Positions 1-10,867 of a stretch of DNA of 64,000 nt are shown piece after piece (the stretch's first letter is position 1; each line of letters begins with the position of its first letter). The stretch is from NCBI GenBank assembly GCA_963739795.1, contig CAVUBL010000004.1:1-64000 (forward strand). Reading direction: 5' to 3'. The notes below the pieces were generated by a model. It did not search any database and was not told the origin of the DNA. It worked only from the letters and a program-made list of their open reading frames with translations. The translations under genes were made by a program, and so were the position numbers. The stretch is from CAVUBL01 sp963739795. GTDB taxonomy: Bacteria; Acidobacteriota; Thermoanaerobaculia; Multivoradales; DATKCC01.

Positions 1-148
1 CTCGGGTGGCACCTTTCCACAGGGTCCATGGCCACTGGCCCGGCAGCCCGACGAAAGGATTGGCCACCCGCCTCCGCTCCCACCACCAGCCTCCAGCAAC
101 TCGTTCGACGGAGACACGGACCTGCCCCTCCCCCGAGCTCAGCGAGTA

Positions 149-234
149 ACTGAACGGTGCTGCGCCAACGCCTCACCAGCGGCGCCGAGTCGACGATTTG
201 AGTGGGACGGCATGAGGGCGCAGAAGCGTTTCTA
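149..234 (-). other. attC-like site 1 (degenerate)
   Basis: The left core is CTGAAC followed by GGTGCTGCG, matching the other sites; the right core GTTTCTA is poor. TGCGCCaacgCCTCA pairs with TGAGGGCGCA across the site, so the single strand can fold. It lies downstream of the gene ending at 448, with about 210 nt of sequence without a credible gene between them. It is the weakest of the seven. Confidence 0.55.
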
Positions 235-447
235 GGACGCGTGGGAAATCCCCCCCGCACCCGCTGCCATGGCGGCGGGCCGAGCCCGAATAGGTTTGGT
301 GCAGGCCGTTGCCGCTGCACCGACAGAAACCCAAGTCAGGACCATCGGATCTCCTCGATAAGCTCGCTGGCCCGAGACGTCCCCCACCCGGCGGCTTCGG
401 AACTTCTGCGCACTTGACAAGCGGGGGCCTCATAGGAGTTATGTACC

Positions 448-1350
448 TCAGCTGAATACACCGGCGAGTTCCCCTCCCCTCTCACGCATGTATGCAGTCC
501 TGATTTTCGCCATCAGTGCTTCCATGCTCTCACTCCAACCGTCCCGTCTGAGGGCGAGGAAGTCGACCTCGGGAAACCCTCTCGCCAACCCAGGCAGGAA
601 CCTTTGATGAGCTCGAAGGTAGATCCCGAACCAAGCCAAGAAGTCTATCGGCTCATCTAGCTCTTGGTAGGTCAGACTTATAGTCCCCTTTGACGCCGCG
701 GATTTGTCGCCAAGAAGTCCAGGCGTCAAGCCACAGACTCGCGAATGTTGGGCCATCTCTGATCCCTGCTCAAAGTACTGATAAATGTCGAGCGACTTCA
801 TCGTCGCCACGATCTTCGAATGGTATCTTCTATGGAACTCACGCCCACCGTCTGGATCTAGCCAAGCCATTGCCAGCTTCGCTTCCTCTGTCATCATAAC
901 CAGTAACGCGGTCGTCTCGCTCTGGAGACGAAGATAGCCCAGAGAAGATGTCAGCCTTAGCCTCAGCAGGTCAGTCAACCCAAACAAGAAATCCCGTCGG
1001 AACCGCAGCAAAAGGTAACTCCTTGCCACGACAGAATTAGCGGCTTCTAGGTCGGATCGTGCAGACGCAACGGCGTCACCGCTCTCCGCGGCGCCCACGA
1101 GAGTGGCCTCTTCTAGGAACTTGACCAGCTGAGGCGGACTACCCGGTTGAGATTCAAGCCATTCGTTCAGACCGAGATTGTACGCTTCATAGTTCGATGC
1201 TCTTCCGAACTCCTCGGATGCCATCCCCAACAGAGCGTCCAGTTGATCCACCACTCCGATTGCAGTTGCATCGAATTGGCCCAGGAGTCGCCTTGACTCC
1301 CGCAGATTGTGGCTATCCCGGTCCAACAGAAAGTCTAGGGCGTTCTTCAC
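448..1350 (-). CDS. Cassette gene of unknown function, 300 aa
   Basis: I do not recognise this soluble, mostly helical protein. It opens with GTG at 1350, only 20 nt from the attC site at 1370-1429, as in the other cassettes; no strong ribosome site is visible, which is common in cassette genes. There is no signal peptide or convincing membrane span, although residues 105-140 are rich in Leu, Phe and Arg. Base composition is clearly more AT-rich than the nar or pga genes, consistent with acquisition. The neighbours are other cassettes, including a TIR gene two cassettes upstream, so a defence or stress role is possible but is only inference. Confidence 0.8.
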   Translation of the reverse strand: MKNALDFLLDRDSHNLRESRRLLGQFDATAIGVVDQLDALLGMASEEFGRASNYEAYNLGLNEWLESQPGSPPQLVKFLEEATLVGAAESGDAVASARSDLEAANSVVARSYLLLRFRRDFLFGLTDLLRLRLTSSLGYLRLQSETTALLVMMTEEAKLAMAWLDPDGGREFHRRYHSKIVATMKSLDIYQYFEQGSEMAQHSRVCGLTPGLLGDKSAASKGTISLTYQELDEPIDFLAWFGIYLRAHQRFLPGLARGFPEVDFLALRRDGWSESMEALMAKIRTAYMRERGGELAGVFS

Positions 1351-1369
1351 CGTCTACTATCGTCGTGGT

Positions 1370-1429
1370 ACACAACGGCTTTGCGCTTCACCGGCGGCGC
1401 CAGCCGACCGGTGCAAGCGGTGGTTGGGC
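1370..1429 (-). other. attC-like site 2
   Basis: Cores are ACACAAC (1370-1376) and GTTGGGC (1423-1429). Between them CACCGG-CGGC and GCCG-ACCGGTG form a strong hairpin, flanked by GCTT/AAGC. The site lies 16 nt after the stop of the coiled-coil gene (1446) and 20 nt before the start of the next gene. Confidence 0.8.
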
Positions 1430-1445
1430 GGTTCCGCTGGAAATC

Positions 1446-2018
1446 TCACAGCACAGGGGGCGGTTCGATCTTCGGAGCATAGTAGGTCTCCTCTCCAACC
1501 TGAAGACTGGTCACCAAATCCTTCTTAAACAGGCGCAGGATGGCACTCATTATACCGATATATGGCACGCCCAGGATGTTCGCCAGTTGATCCCCTGTGA
1601 GTGGATTCGAGGCCCGATCGAGAACTTGTAAGACACGACTTTCCATCTCAGCTCTACTAAAGTGCTTATCAGCCTCTTCTTCCGCCCGTTCAAGCTTCTC
1701 CCCAAGGGACTTTAATTGCGACTCTATAGCTGACGAGAATCGCTCCTGCTCCGCCCTCCCAAGTGTCGCCTTAAAGTCGCGGCTCTTGGCTTCTGTCTCT
1801 GCTAGCTCTTCGCGAGCCTCGACAATTTCTTGCTTATACTCGTTCCTGCCTCCAAACTCAAGCTCCATCCCGGCGGGCAGGCGCACCTTACTGAGAGACT
1901 TGCCAAGCGAGTTGATTATCGATCTCAGCTGATACCGGAAGAGCACTAGAGCAGAGAGAAGGATCAGAGGCCATATTAGGACTCGCAGGAAATCGAGAAT
2001 GATCGATGCCGTCTCCAT
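1446..2018 (-). CDS. Membrane-anchored coiled-coil protein with C-terminal winged-helix-like region
   Basis: This 190-residue protein has one N-terminal membrane span (about residues 5-28). A long charged helical segment rich in Glu, Lys, Arg and Ala follows (about 60-125), probably a coiled coil. The C-terminal 60 residues contain a 'NPLTGDQLANILGVP' segment that resembles a winged-helix DNA-binding fold. The ATG at 2018 has GGGGAT just upstream; an in-frame ATG at 2033 would add five residues. It is the only gene of its cassette, lying between attC sites 2 and 3. A membrane-tethered sensor or effector is plausible, but no family is recognised. Confidence 0.78.
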   Translation of the reverse strand: METASIILDFLRVLIWPLILLSALVLFRYQLRSIINSLGKSLSKVRLPAGMELEFGGRNEYKQEIVEAREELAETEAKSRDFKATLGRAEQERFSSAIESQLKSLGEKLERAEEEADKHFSRAEMESRVLQVLDRASNPLTGDQLANILGVPYIGIMSAILRLFKKDLVTSLQVGEETYYAPKIEPPPVL

Positions 2019-2065
2019 ACTATCCCCGCCCATCCTGGGGCTTGCCGCCGCGGAACTCTAGAGCC

Positions 2066-2146
2066 GCACAACGGCTTCGCGCATCAGCGGCGCGGACCGG
2101 AGCGGAGCGGAGGTTCGCGTCCGACTGCATGCGCTTGGGGTTGGGC
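2066..2146 (-). other. attC-like site 3
   Basis: Cores are GCACAAC (2066-2072) and GTTGGGC (2140-2146, exact consensus). GCGCAT...CGCGGAC pairs with GCGTCCG...CATGCGC with unpaired bases between, the bulged hairpin expected of attC. It follows the TIR gene stop (2200). Confidence 0.8.
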
Positions 2147-2199
2147 GACGTTACGTCCACGCTCTTAGGTCTAGAAGGACCCAGCAGACCGCTTCCGGC

Positions 2200-3414
2200 T
2201 CAAGAATCCGGTACAAACTCTCCCTTATCTGCTCCGATCGCACGAACGATCTCCGGAACAAGCCGCACTTCGACGTAGGATCGGGAGACATCGGCCTCCT
2301 CCGACCCTTTGAGCCTACTACTACCGCTCAACCGGAAGAGTTCGCGCCTGTCAACCGATGACTCTCCCTCTAGTTCGATGCGCATCAGCGCGCCGTACAT
2401 TCGAACCTGAGCAGCAAGAAGCCTGGCGAACACTGGCCTCGAATGGAGCGTGAAGCCCTGAAGTGCGTTCGCCGCTAACCCCAGAGGCTTCTGCGCTGCC
2501 CGATCAGAACCTCGGTAGAGGGCTAGGTACTTCGCGGCTAATGTCTCACGGGACAGCAACTCTCCGTCGTCTCCGCGAAAAGCGTCCCTCGCAGCGTCCA
2601 AGTCCCGCGAGAGAAGGCCCTGCAGCCAATACCGCCTCGGATCCTCTTGACGTAGTCTTCGCCAGTTGGTGCAACGACGGGCTTCGTAGAGTTGGACCGG
2701 ATGGATGCGCGCCAAGACCTCGTCGTCACCAAAGGACCGGTAGATGCCCTCGACGACCGCTCGTTCCAGTTCCGAGAGACCAGCAGTACGAGGATATAGG
2801 GTCACCATTGGAGCGATAAGAGAATAGAGAATGTGAATGAGTTCTGACGATGCGCAGCCCATCCAGCGCCGTGAGAAAGCGTATCGTTCATCCTCCAGTC
2901 TGAGCGCCAACCACGCCGCCGGGTCCCAAAGGGACTCGAAGTGGTCGACCGCATTCCGGTACATCGGCGCGCGTTCTTGCGAACCCGAAGAGAGCCAACT
3001 ATCGATTGCTTTTAGAGCATCCTCAGGGACCATCCGCGCGCCGAGCGACGTGATCCAGTCAGCAAGCTCCTGAGAGGATCGCAGTACTGAGAGAGAGTCA
3101 AGATACTCTGGTACCCGAACGCCTTGCTGCACAACCGCTGCGACCGAGACCCCTCTCTCCCTCGCAACACCGATCTCAAATGGAACCCAGTCTGAGTTTC
3201 GAGAGAACGGACTTATTATCGCTACAAGATGAGTCGCGCGTCGCAAAGCTCGATCGATGACCTGAGCGATCTCCTGCCTCGACGAGCTCCCCTGTAGAGT
3301 TGTGTCGTCCTGATCCAAGTAAGTCGCCAAGCCCGATGCGGCCAAGAGCTCGGTGAGCTGAGAGGCGAAAGTACCGTCTAAACTGCGGTGTGACACAAAT
3401 ACCGTGGCTGGCAT
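2200..3414 (-). CDS. TIR-domain protein, candidate NAD-cleaving or signalling defence effector
   Basis: The 404-residue protein starts with a TIR fold: 'ATVFVSHRSLDG' at residues 3-14, a conserved 'ATHLVAIISPFS' strand (60-71), and 'SDWVPFEIGVA' (74-84), where Glu80 is in the place of the catalytic Glu of NAD-hydrolysing TIR domains. Residues beyond about 150 are a helical region I cannot assign and may sense the trigger. The ATG at 3414 has GGAGTGAG upstream; the open frame continues 56 codons further, but that part is attC sequence and not coding. TIR proteins of bacteria are known from Thoeris, CBASS, Pycsar and short-Ago systems; none of those partners is next to it. Its place as an integron cassette supports a mobile stand-alone defence gene, by inference. 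Confidence 0.85.
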   Translation of the reverse strand: MPATVFVSHRSLDGTFASQLTELLAASGLATYLDQDDTTLQGSSSRQEIAQVIDRALRRATHLVAIISPFSRNSDWVPFEIGVARERGVSVAAVVQQGVRVPEYLDSLSVLRSSQELADWITSLGARMVPEDALKAIDSWLSSGSQERAPMYRNAVDHFESLWDPAAWLALRLEDERYAFSRRWMGCASSELIHILYSLIAPMVTLYPRTAGLSELERAVVEGIYRSFGDDEVLARIHPVQLYEARRCTNWRRLRQEDPRRYWLQGLLSRDLDAARDAFRGDDGELLSRETLAAKYLALYRGSDRAAQKPLGLAANALQGFTLHSRPVFARLLAAQVRMYGALMRIELEGESSVDRRELFRLSGSSRLKGSEEADVSRSYVEVRLVPEIVRAIGADKGEFVPDS

Positions 3415-3452
3415 GGACTCACTCCGATTCGCTTCGACTCCTGCGCGGTTCC

Positions 3453-3512
3453 GCCCAACGGTGCTGCCGATCACCGGCGGCGAAGCCGCCCGGTGCAGCG
3501 GCCTTGTTCTGC
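3453..3512 (-). other. attC-like site 4
   Basis: Core GCCCAAC (3453-3459), hairpin CACCGGCGGC-GAA-GCCGCCCGGTG within GCTG/CAGC arms, right core GTTCTGC (3506-3512). A better right core, GTTGGAC, lies at 3528-3534 and could be the true end. It separates the TIR gene from the small membrane-protein gene. Confidence 0.83.
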
Positions 3513-3612
3513 GGCTGGTTCGATGTCGTTGGACTCCTGCTACTCTTCCATTTCTCGGCGCGTAGACGCGACAATCCCCCACTTCCCCACGCAGAGGCCA
3601 CCATTTGTCGAC

Positions 3613-3903
3613 CTACTGAACAGGGCACAGACCGCTGGAGCTGCTTCTGATCTTGAGCCGCTTTGGGGAAACCACCGCACGGAACACCAAGGGCGCGATG
3701 AAGACGATCACCCCAGCGAAGATCATCACGAACCCAGCTGATTGGGCCGTGATCGTTCCGGACAAGAGACTAGTCTTGAGATCGAAGCTACCATTAGCTT
3801 CCACACCAAGCAGAAGCAGCTGGTAACCACCCAGGAACAGGCCGGCGCTCAACAGCGAGCCGATTGCTAGCTCGAGGAACCTAAGCCAGAAGACCTGCTT
3901 CAA
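3613..3903 (-). CDS. Small two-span membrane protein, cassette gene
   Basis: This protein of about 96 residues has two hydrophobic segments (about 10-30 and 48-75) joined by a short loop, and a basic C-terminal tail with a run of Ser. I chose the TTG at 3903 because a strong GGAGGTGAG lies 7 nt before it; the longer in-frame extension upstream would translate attC sequence. It is the only gene between attC sites 4 and 5. Small membrane proteins are frequent in integron cassettes and are often of unknown function. A toxin or a membrane effector are possibilities, without direct support. Confidence 0.72.
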   Translation of the reverse strand: MKQVFWLRFLELAIGSLLSAGLFLGGYQLLLLGVEANGSFDLKTSLLSGTITAQSAGFVMIFAGVIVFIAPLVFRAVVSPKRLKIRSSSSGLCPVQ

Positions 3904-3950
3904 GTGCTTCTCACCTCCCTTCTTCTGTAGATTCACTGCACGACAGAGCC

Positions 3951-4024
3951 GCAGAACGTTGCTGCGGGTGAGCGGCCCGGTCGTAGGCCGGGTCCGTCTC
4001 CACCCGCTTGGGCGGCTGTTGGGT
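3951..4024 (-). other. attC-like site 5
   Basis: Cores GCAGAAC (3951-3957) and GTTGGGT (4018-4024, consensus). Nested stems GCGGGTG/CACCCGC and CGGCCCGG/CCGGGTCCG surround a TCGTA loop. It begins 8 nt after the stop of the XRE gene (4032). Confidence 0.82.
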
Positions 4025-4031
4025 ACCTGCC

Positions 4032-4256
4032 TCAGCTGCTCCATGCTGCTAAGATGACCTCCTCGAATGCTCGGCCGGCAGCTCGGGCTGAGATGCACTT
4101 CAAAATAGCGTCGAGCTCCGCCTCTGTTGGAAGGTCCTTGCCGGTTTCCAGTTGGGAGATTCGAACCTGGCTCACCTTGGCAGCTCGGGCTAACTGCTTT
4201 TGGGGGATCCCAAGCTCCTCACGGATTGCTCGAAGGAACCATTGATCACCCGCCAC
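4032..4256 (-). CDS. XRE-family helix-turn-helix regulator, cassette gene
   Basis: The protein is about 74 residues, essentially one HTH_3/XRE domain: 'LRAIREELGIPQKQLARAA' followed by 'VSQVRISQLETGKDLPTEAEL' is the classic repressor helix pair. I prefer the GTG at 4256, which has GAGAGG 9 nt upstream and overlaps the lipoprotein stop by 11 nt (translational coupling); an ATG at 4286 is an alternative. It shares one cassette with the lipoprotein gene, since no attC separates them. It may repress its own cassette or act as the antitoxin-like half of a pair; the sequence does not decide this. Confidence 0.78.
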   Translation of the reverse strand: MAGDQWFLRAIREELGIPQKQLARAAKVSQVRISQLETGKDLPTEAELDAILKCISARAAGRAFEEVILAAWSS

Positions 4257-4512
4257 GGCCGGAACCCTCTCGGACACGCTCGGCATCCACGCATGCCTCG
4301 ATACATTTTGCGTAAGAGCGGTCGCAGGTATAGGAGGAGCCATTGCAAAGCTGCATGTTATGGGCGCAATCTTGTTTGCACTCCGCCCCCTCCTCGGTGG
4401 TGGGCTGAAATCGAGGGGTGGACACGCAGCCGCCGGCCAACAAAACGATCGCTAGGACGAAAACTCCGCGAGAACCTCGGGAGATGCTCCGCCCACGGTG
4501 TATCAATCTCAT
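4246..4512 (-). CDS. Small cysteine-rich lipoprotein, cassette gene
   Basis: This 88-residue protein has a basic N-terminus, a hydrophobic stretch (17-27) and a lipobox ending in 'LLAGGC', with Cys29 as the lipidated residue. The mature part holds six further Cys in a C-x3-C, C-x6-C-like pattern ('ECKQDCAHNMQLC', 'YTCDRSYAKCIEAC'), suggesting three disulfides in the periplasm or at the surface. GAGAGG lies 6-8 nt before the ATG at 4512, which is 24 nt from attC site 6. Its end overlaps the XRE gene, so the two are probably expressed together. No family is recognised. Confidence 0.78.
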   Translation of the reverse strand: MRLIHRGRSISRGSRGVFVLAIVLLAGGCVSTPRFQPTTEEGAECKQDCAHNMQLCNGSSYTCDRSYAKCIEACVDAERVREGSGRGG

Positions 4513-5234
4513 GGCTTACCTCTCTGTCTAGGTGCCGCCCAACGGTTCTGCCGGTGAGCGGCGGCGTCAGCCGCCCGTTCCACCGGCGGGTTAGAGGCGT
4601 CTGTCCATTCCCAAGCCCTTGAATCCAAGGCAGTGGCGAGCTCCGTCACCTCCCCCAACGCTAGGGCCATGGTTCTTGGGTTTAGAAGTCTCTTCGCCTT
4701 CTTATTGTAGCACGCCACTACCTGGCAACGCTCGAGGCCCAAGAATTTGGGCGCAGATCCGGCAAACAGCTTCTGAAGTCTGTGTTGGAGCTCCGGCGCC
4801 CCTCTGACCTCCCGAACGAAAGCGTCCCTATCAGGCCCGCCTACCCAGAATCTGCCGACCTCTGGCAACCGAAATGAGATGCCACGATTCAGCAAACGGT
4901 TCAGCTGGCCGAAGATGCTCAATCGCCCGAGCACCACCTCGGGGCCGTGGGCACACGTAGCGCCTACAGACACAGAGAAAATGCGAGCGACTTCCACACG
5001 AATCACGGCTTCGCGGCCGAAAAAGCTGCCTGAGACCTGCGAAGTAATTCCGAGCCAATCCTGTCGCCACTCAACGGTCTCCGGGTTGAAAAGGAGGCCC
5101 AACGGAGCAACCTGTCTGAGCAGGAACCGATGGCGAACCCAGGCCCAACCAAACGACGCTGTGACGACAACTGGAACGCCAACAAGAACCAGTAGGACCC
5201 GCGGTTCCTTTACAGCGTCCCACAACAAATCCAT
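4509..5234 (-). CDS. Unknown membrane-anchored protein whose frame runs through an attC site
   Basis: This 241-residue protein has an N-terminal membrane span (about 12-32) and a soluble remainder I do not recognise. The ATG at 5234 is 25 nt from attC site 7. The last 30 or so codons ('NPPVERAADAAAH...') are encoded by attC site 6 itself, and the stop overlaps the ATG of the next cassette (4509-4512). The C-terminus is therefore partly recombination-site sequence and crosses the predicted crossover point (between G and TT of GTTGGGC at 4537-4543). Excision or insertion of a downstream cassette would change the tail of this protein. Confidence 0.72.
   Translation of the reverse strand: MDLLWDAVKEPRVLLVLVGVPVVVTASFGWAWVRHRFLLRQVAPLGLLFNPETVEWRQDWLGITSQVSGSFFGREAVIRVEVARIFSVSVGATCAHGPEVVLGRLSIFGQLNRLLNRGISFRLPEVGRFWVGGPDRDAFVREVRGAPELQHRLQKLFAGSAPKFLGLERCQVVACYNKKAKRLLNPRTMALALGEVTELATALDSRAWEWTDASNPPVERAADAAAHRQNRWAAPRQRGKP
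4537..4596 (-). other. attC-like site 6
   Basis: Cores GCCCAAC (4537-4543, GTTGGGC on the minus strand, exact) and GTTAGAG (4590-4596). Stems GCCGGTG/CACCGGC and GAGCGGCGGC/GCCGCCCGTTC form the hairpin. The site lies inside the 3' end of the gene at 4509-5234. Confidence 0.82.
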
Positions 5235-5259
5235 CTCTGTGTCTCTGGGATGCGTGGTC

Positions 5260-5389
5260 CTCTAACGGTGAGGCGTTTCAGCGGCGTCGGGTGACGGCGT
5301 CTGCCACGTCATCGGCGTTGATCCTCCTCGCTCTACCGCCTGGCGAAGCCTCGAACGGTGGCGACGTCCGCTGGAGGCGCTGGTTGAAC
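5260..5389 (-). other. attC-like site 7 (array end, 130 bp)
   Basis: Cores CTCTAAC (5260-5266) and GTTGAAC (5383-5389; GTTCAAC on minus, exact consensus). CAGCGGCGTCG near the left pairs with CGACGTCCGCTG near the right. It is longer than the other sites, like VCR-class attC, and is the rightmost site. No cassette gene or attI/intI is visible to its right before the nar operon. Confidence 0.68.
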
Positions 5390-5712
5390 AGCCGGGCTCG
5401 TCGTCGGCAGTCTGTCGTTTCAGCTATGGGGATTGTACCAGAGCGCGGCGGTTCAACCATTGGGTCAACGGGCCATGCTACGAGCGGATGCGCCCGGCAG
5501 GCTGTCGCCTAGCGTCGCGGCCTGGTCTGGTCCTAGGTAGCACATCTGCTCTGACCCCGGTGTTTGCGCCAAGGTAGCACGGTCTTCAAGGTGGGTCAAT
5601 CGCGACAGCTTGTCTGTCGTCTAGTCGAGTCTTGGGCGTCGGCTATATACGGCGCAGATCGTGAGTTTCCGCGCTGGGGGGAGGAGCTGCACCGAGCGGT
5701 GGAGCCTGGAGT

Positions 5713-5867
5713 GGGTCGGGGGTCGTTCGCTGGGGGCGTCTGAGCCTCGGCGGCTCGTCGGTGGTGGGAGTCCGGGGGCGCGCGGGGCCGGGGTGAAGCC
5801 GAGGCGCGCGCCTTCGCCCCGTAGTACGACCAGCACGCGCCGTTCCCCGGCGAGCGACCCCCGACCC
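5713..5867. repeat. 155-bp palindromic element with 23-bp arms
   Basis: The arm at 5713-5735 (starting GGGTCGGGGGTCG) is the inverted complement of 5845-5867 with 2 mismatches in 23. Inside is a second hairpin, GGGGTGAAG...CTTCGCCCC. The whole could fold into a long branched stem. It may be a structured RNA, a fold-back mobile element or an extended recombination site. Confidence 0.6.
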
Positions 5868-6029
5868 GCCCCGAGGCGAAGGCTACGATCCACGAAGAAT
5901 CTCTTGACTATTGCTTACCGGTAGTGAGGCGTGGATTCTGTCGAACAAACTGGAGAGAGGAGGACGACGACCTGACCTGATCTGAATCTGACCTGCGTCG
6001 CACCGCCCCCGTCTAGCGGTCCGATTCAC

Positions 6030-6120
6030 GAATCCCTCGTCTTTCGTTGCGGTGCCGCGGGGCCGCAAACGAGGCGCCGCGACGTAGGCGATGCCGAGCC
6101 ATCGTCGAGGAGCGGCTGTA
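6030..6120 (-). repeat. Decayed copy of dispersed intergenic repeat
   Basis: On the minus strand this reads CTCCTCGACGATGGCTCGG and onward, closely matching the inner part of the 304-bp element at about 29355-29420 with scattered differences. The terminal repeats seen at 29153-29456 are missing, so it is a relic. Confidence 0.65.
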
Positions 6121-6301
6121 GCAGGGTGCCACGCGATACCGGTGGCACCTCTTTCCCGGGCACCTCGTTCCCCCTCGCCCCACCTCCCTATGACGCCGGT
6201 CATAGGAGGGCTCCAGCGCCGTTGCTACCTTGGCTCCATCGGGAGCGCCGAGCGTCGAACGCTTGCCGGCGCCTCCGGATCGCCACGACCGGGCGACCGC
6301 C

Positions 6302-7171
6302 ATGAGCCATCGAGCCTTCCGAGTTTCGACCCTGCTCTTCGTTCTGCTCCTCGCCGTCGGAGCCGCGGTGCCGGTCCCGGCGATCGAGGAGAGTGGCGTC
6401 AAGGCGGCGACGCCGGAGGCAACCGCCGCCGAGACGCCGAAAGGCGACCCGGCCGCGGACTTCTTCCTGTCGCGCTGCGCGGGATGCCACACCATCGGCG
6501 AGGGTGTGCTCACCGGACCCGACCTCGCCACCGCCACCGGCTGGGCCGCCGCCGACCTCGCCAAGGCGGTGACCCGGATGCAGAAGAACGTGGGGCCCAT
6601 GACCGGCGAGCAGGTGGCCTCGCTCGTAGAGCTCCTGAAAGACGAGACGGTCAAGGAGCGGCTGTCGGCGGCCCGGGAGCGGCGGGTGGTCGAGATGGCC
6701 GCCACGCTGGAGCCGGCCTCGCCGGCGACGGGGCGCGAGCTGTTCGAGGGCGAGCGGCCGTTCAGTCACGGCGGCGCGGCGTGCGCTGCCTGCCACCGGG
6801 CCCGCACGGGAGGACGCGCGCGCGGCGGCACACTGGCCGTCGACCTCACCGACGCCGCCACCCGCCTGGGCGAGTCCGGCGTGGCTTCCGCCGCCGAGAA
6901 CCCCGGCTTTCCCCTGATGCGGGCGGTGTACGCGCGCCATCCGGTCACCCGCCAGGAGGCGGTCCACCTGGCGGCCTACCTGGCGGAGCTCGCCAAGGCT
7001 GCCGACAAGGCCAGTCCCGGCGCGGCCGCGGCCGGCGACGGGGCCGGTTCCCGGAGCGGCCTCTGGGGCACCGCGATCGCGGTGCTCGCCCTTCTCGCCG
7101 TGGCCCTCGTCTACCGGGGCCGCAACCGGGGCGTCCGCGCCCGGCTGGTCCGCGAGGCCCACCAGCGCTGA
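6302..7171 (+). CDS. Diheme cytochrome c of the nitrate-reductase operon (NarC-like)
   Basis: This 289-residue protein has a Sec signal peptide (about 1-28). It has two c-type heme sites, 'CAGCH' near residue 59 and 'CAACH' near 162, and a C-terminal membrane span followed by basic residues. I start at the ATG at 6302 because it gives a proper signal sequence; the frame is open 24 codons earlier. It is the first gene of the block ending with narK, and narG begins 12 nt after its stop. In Thermus a diheme cytochrome c (NarC) is also encoded at the head of the nar operon and forms part of the complex; that parallel, and the Rieske and cytochrome b genes downstream, suggest it carries electrons on the periplasmic face. 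Confidence 0.85.
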   Translation: MSHRAFRVSTLLFVLLLAVGAAVPVPAIEESGVKAATPEATAAETPKGDPAADFFLSRCAGCHTIGEGVLTGPDLATATGWAAADLAKAVTRMQKNVGPMTGEQVASLVELLKDETVKERLSAARERRVVEMAATLEPASPATGRELFEGERPFSHGGAACAACHRARTGGRARGGTLAVDLTDAATRLGESGVASAAENPGFPLMRAVYARHPVTRQEAVHLAAYLAELAKAADKASPGAAAAGDGAGSRSGLWGTAIAVLALLAVALVYRGRNRGVRARLVREAHQR

Positions 7172-7183
7172 GGAGCCCGACCC

Positions 7184-10860
<3,677 letters not shown>

Positions 10861-10867
<7 letters not shown>

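Larger units (their letters stand above)
149..5389 (-). mobile_element. Integron-type gene-cassette array (seven attC-like sites, no integrase in window)
   Basis: Seven hairpin-forming sites, at 149-234, 1370-1429, 2066-2146, 3453-3512, 3951-4024, 4537-4596 and 5260-5389, alternate with genes that are all on the minus strand. On the plus strand each site opens with an AAC core followed by GGT/GGC-type bases, and closes about 60-130 nt later with a GTT core. In the minus orientation several cores fit the attC consensus exactly (GTTGGGC, ACCCAAC, GCCCAAC, GTTCAAC). Every gene starts 15-50 nt after a site, the usual packing of integron cassettes. No tyrosine recombinase of the IntI type can be read in the window. 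The right boundary is near 5389; the left may continue outside. Confidence 0.82.
5390..6301. other. Non-coding stretch between cassette array and nar operon
   Basis: I find no credible gene here. It holds a 155-bp element bounded by long inverted arms (5713-5867), a decayed copy of a dispersed repeat (about 6030-6120), and the presumed promoter region of the nar operon. TTGACT at about 5903 could be a -35 box, but no good -10 follows. No FNR-type palindrome was recognised. Confidence 0.5.

Noticed and set aside
3415..3582. 56-codon N-terminal extension of the TIR gene
   Set aside because: It translates attC site 4; the TIR fold and a good ribosome site start at 3414.
5621..5924. Short open frames on both strands over the 155-bp palindrome
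   Set aside because: They arise from the GC-rich inverted repeat, lack ribosome sites and encode Arg/Gly/Pro-rich strings.
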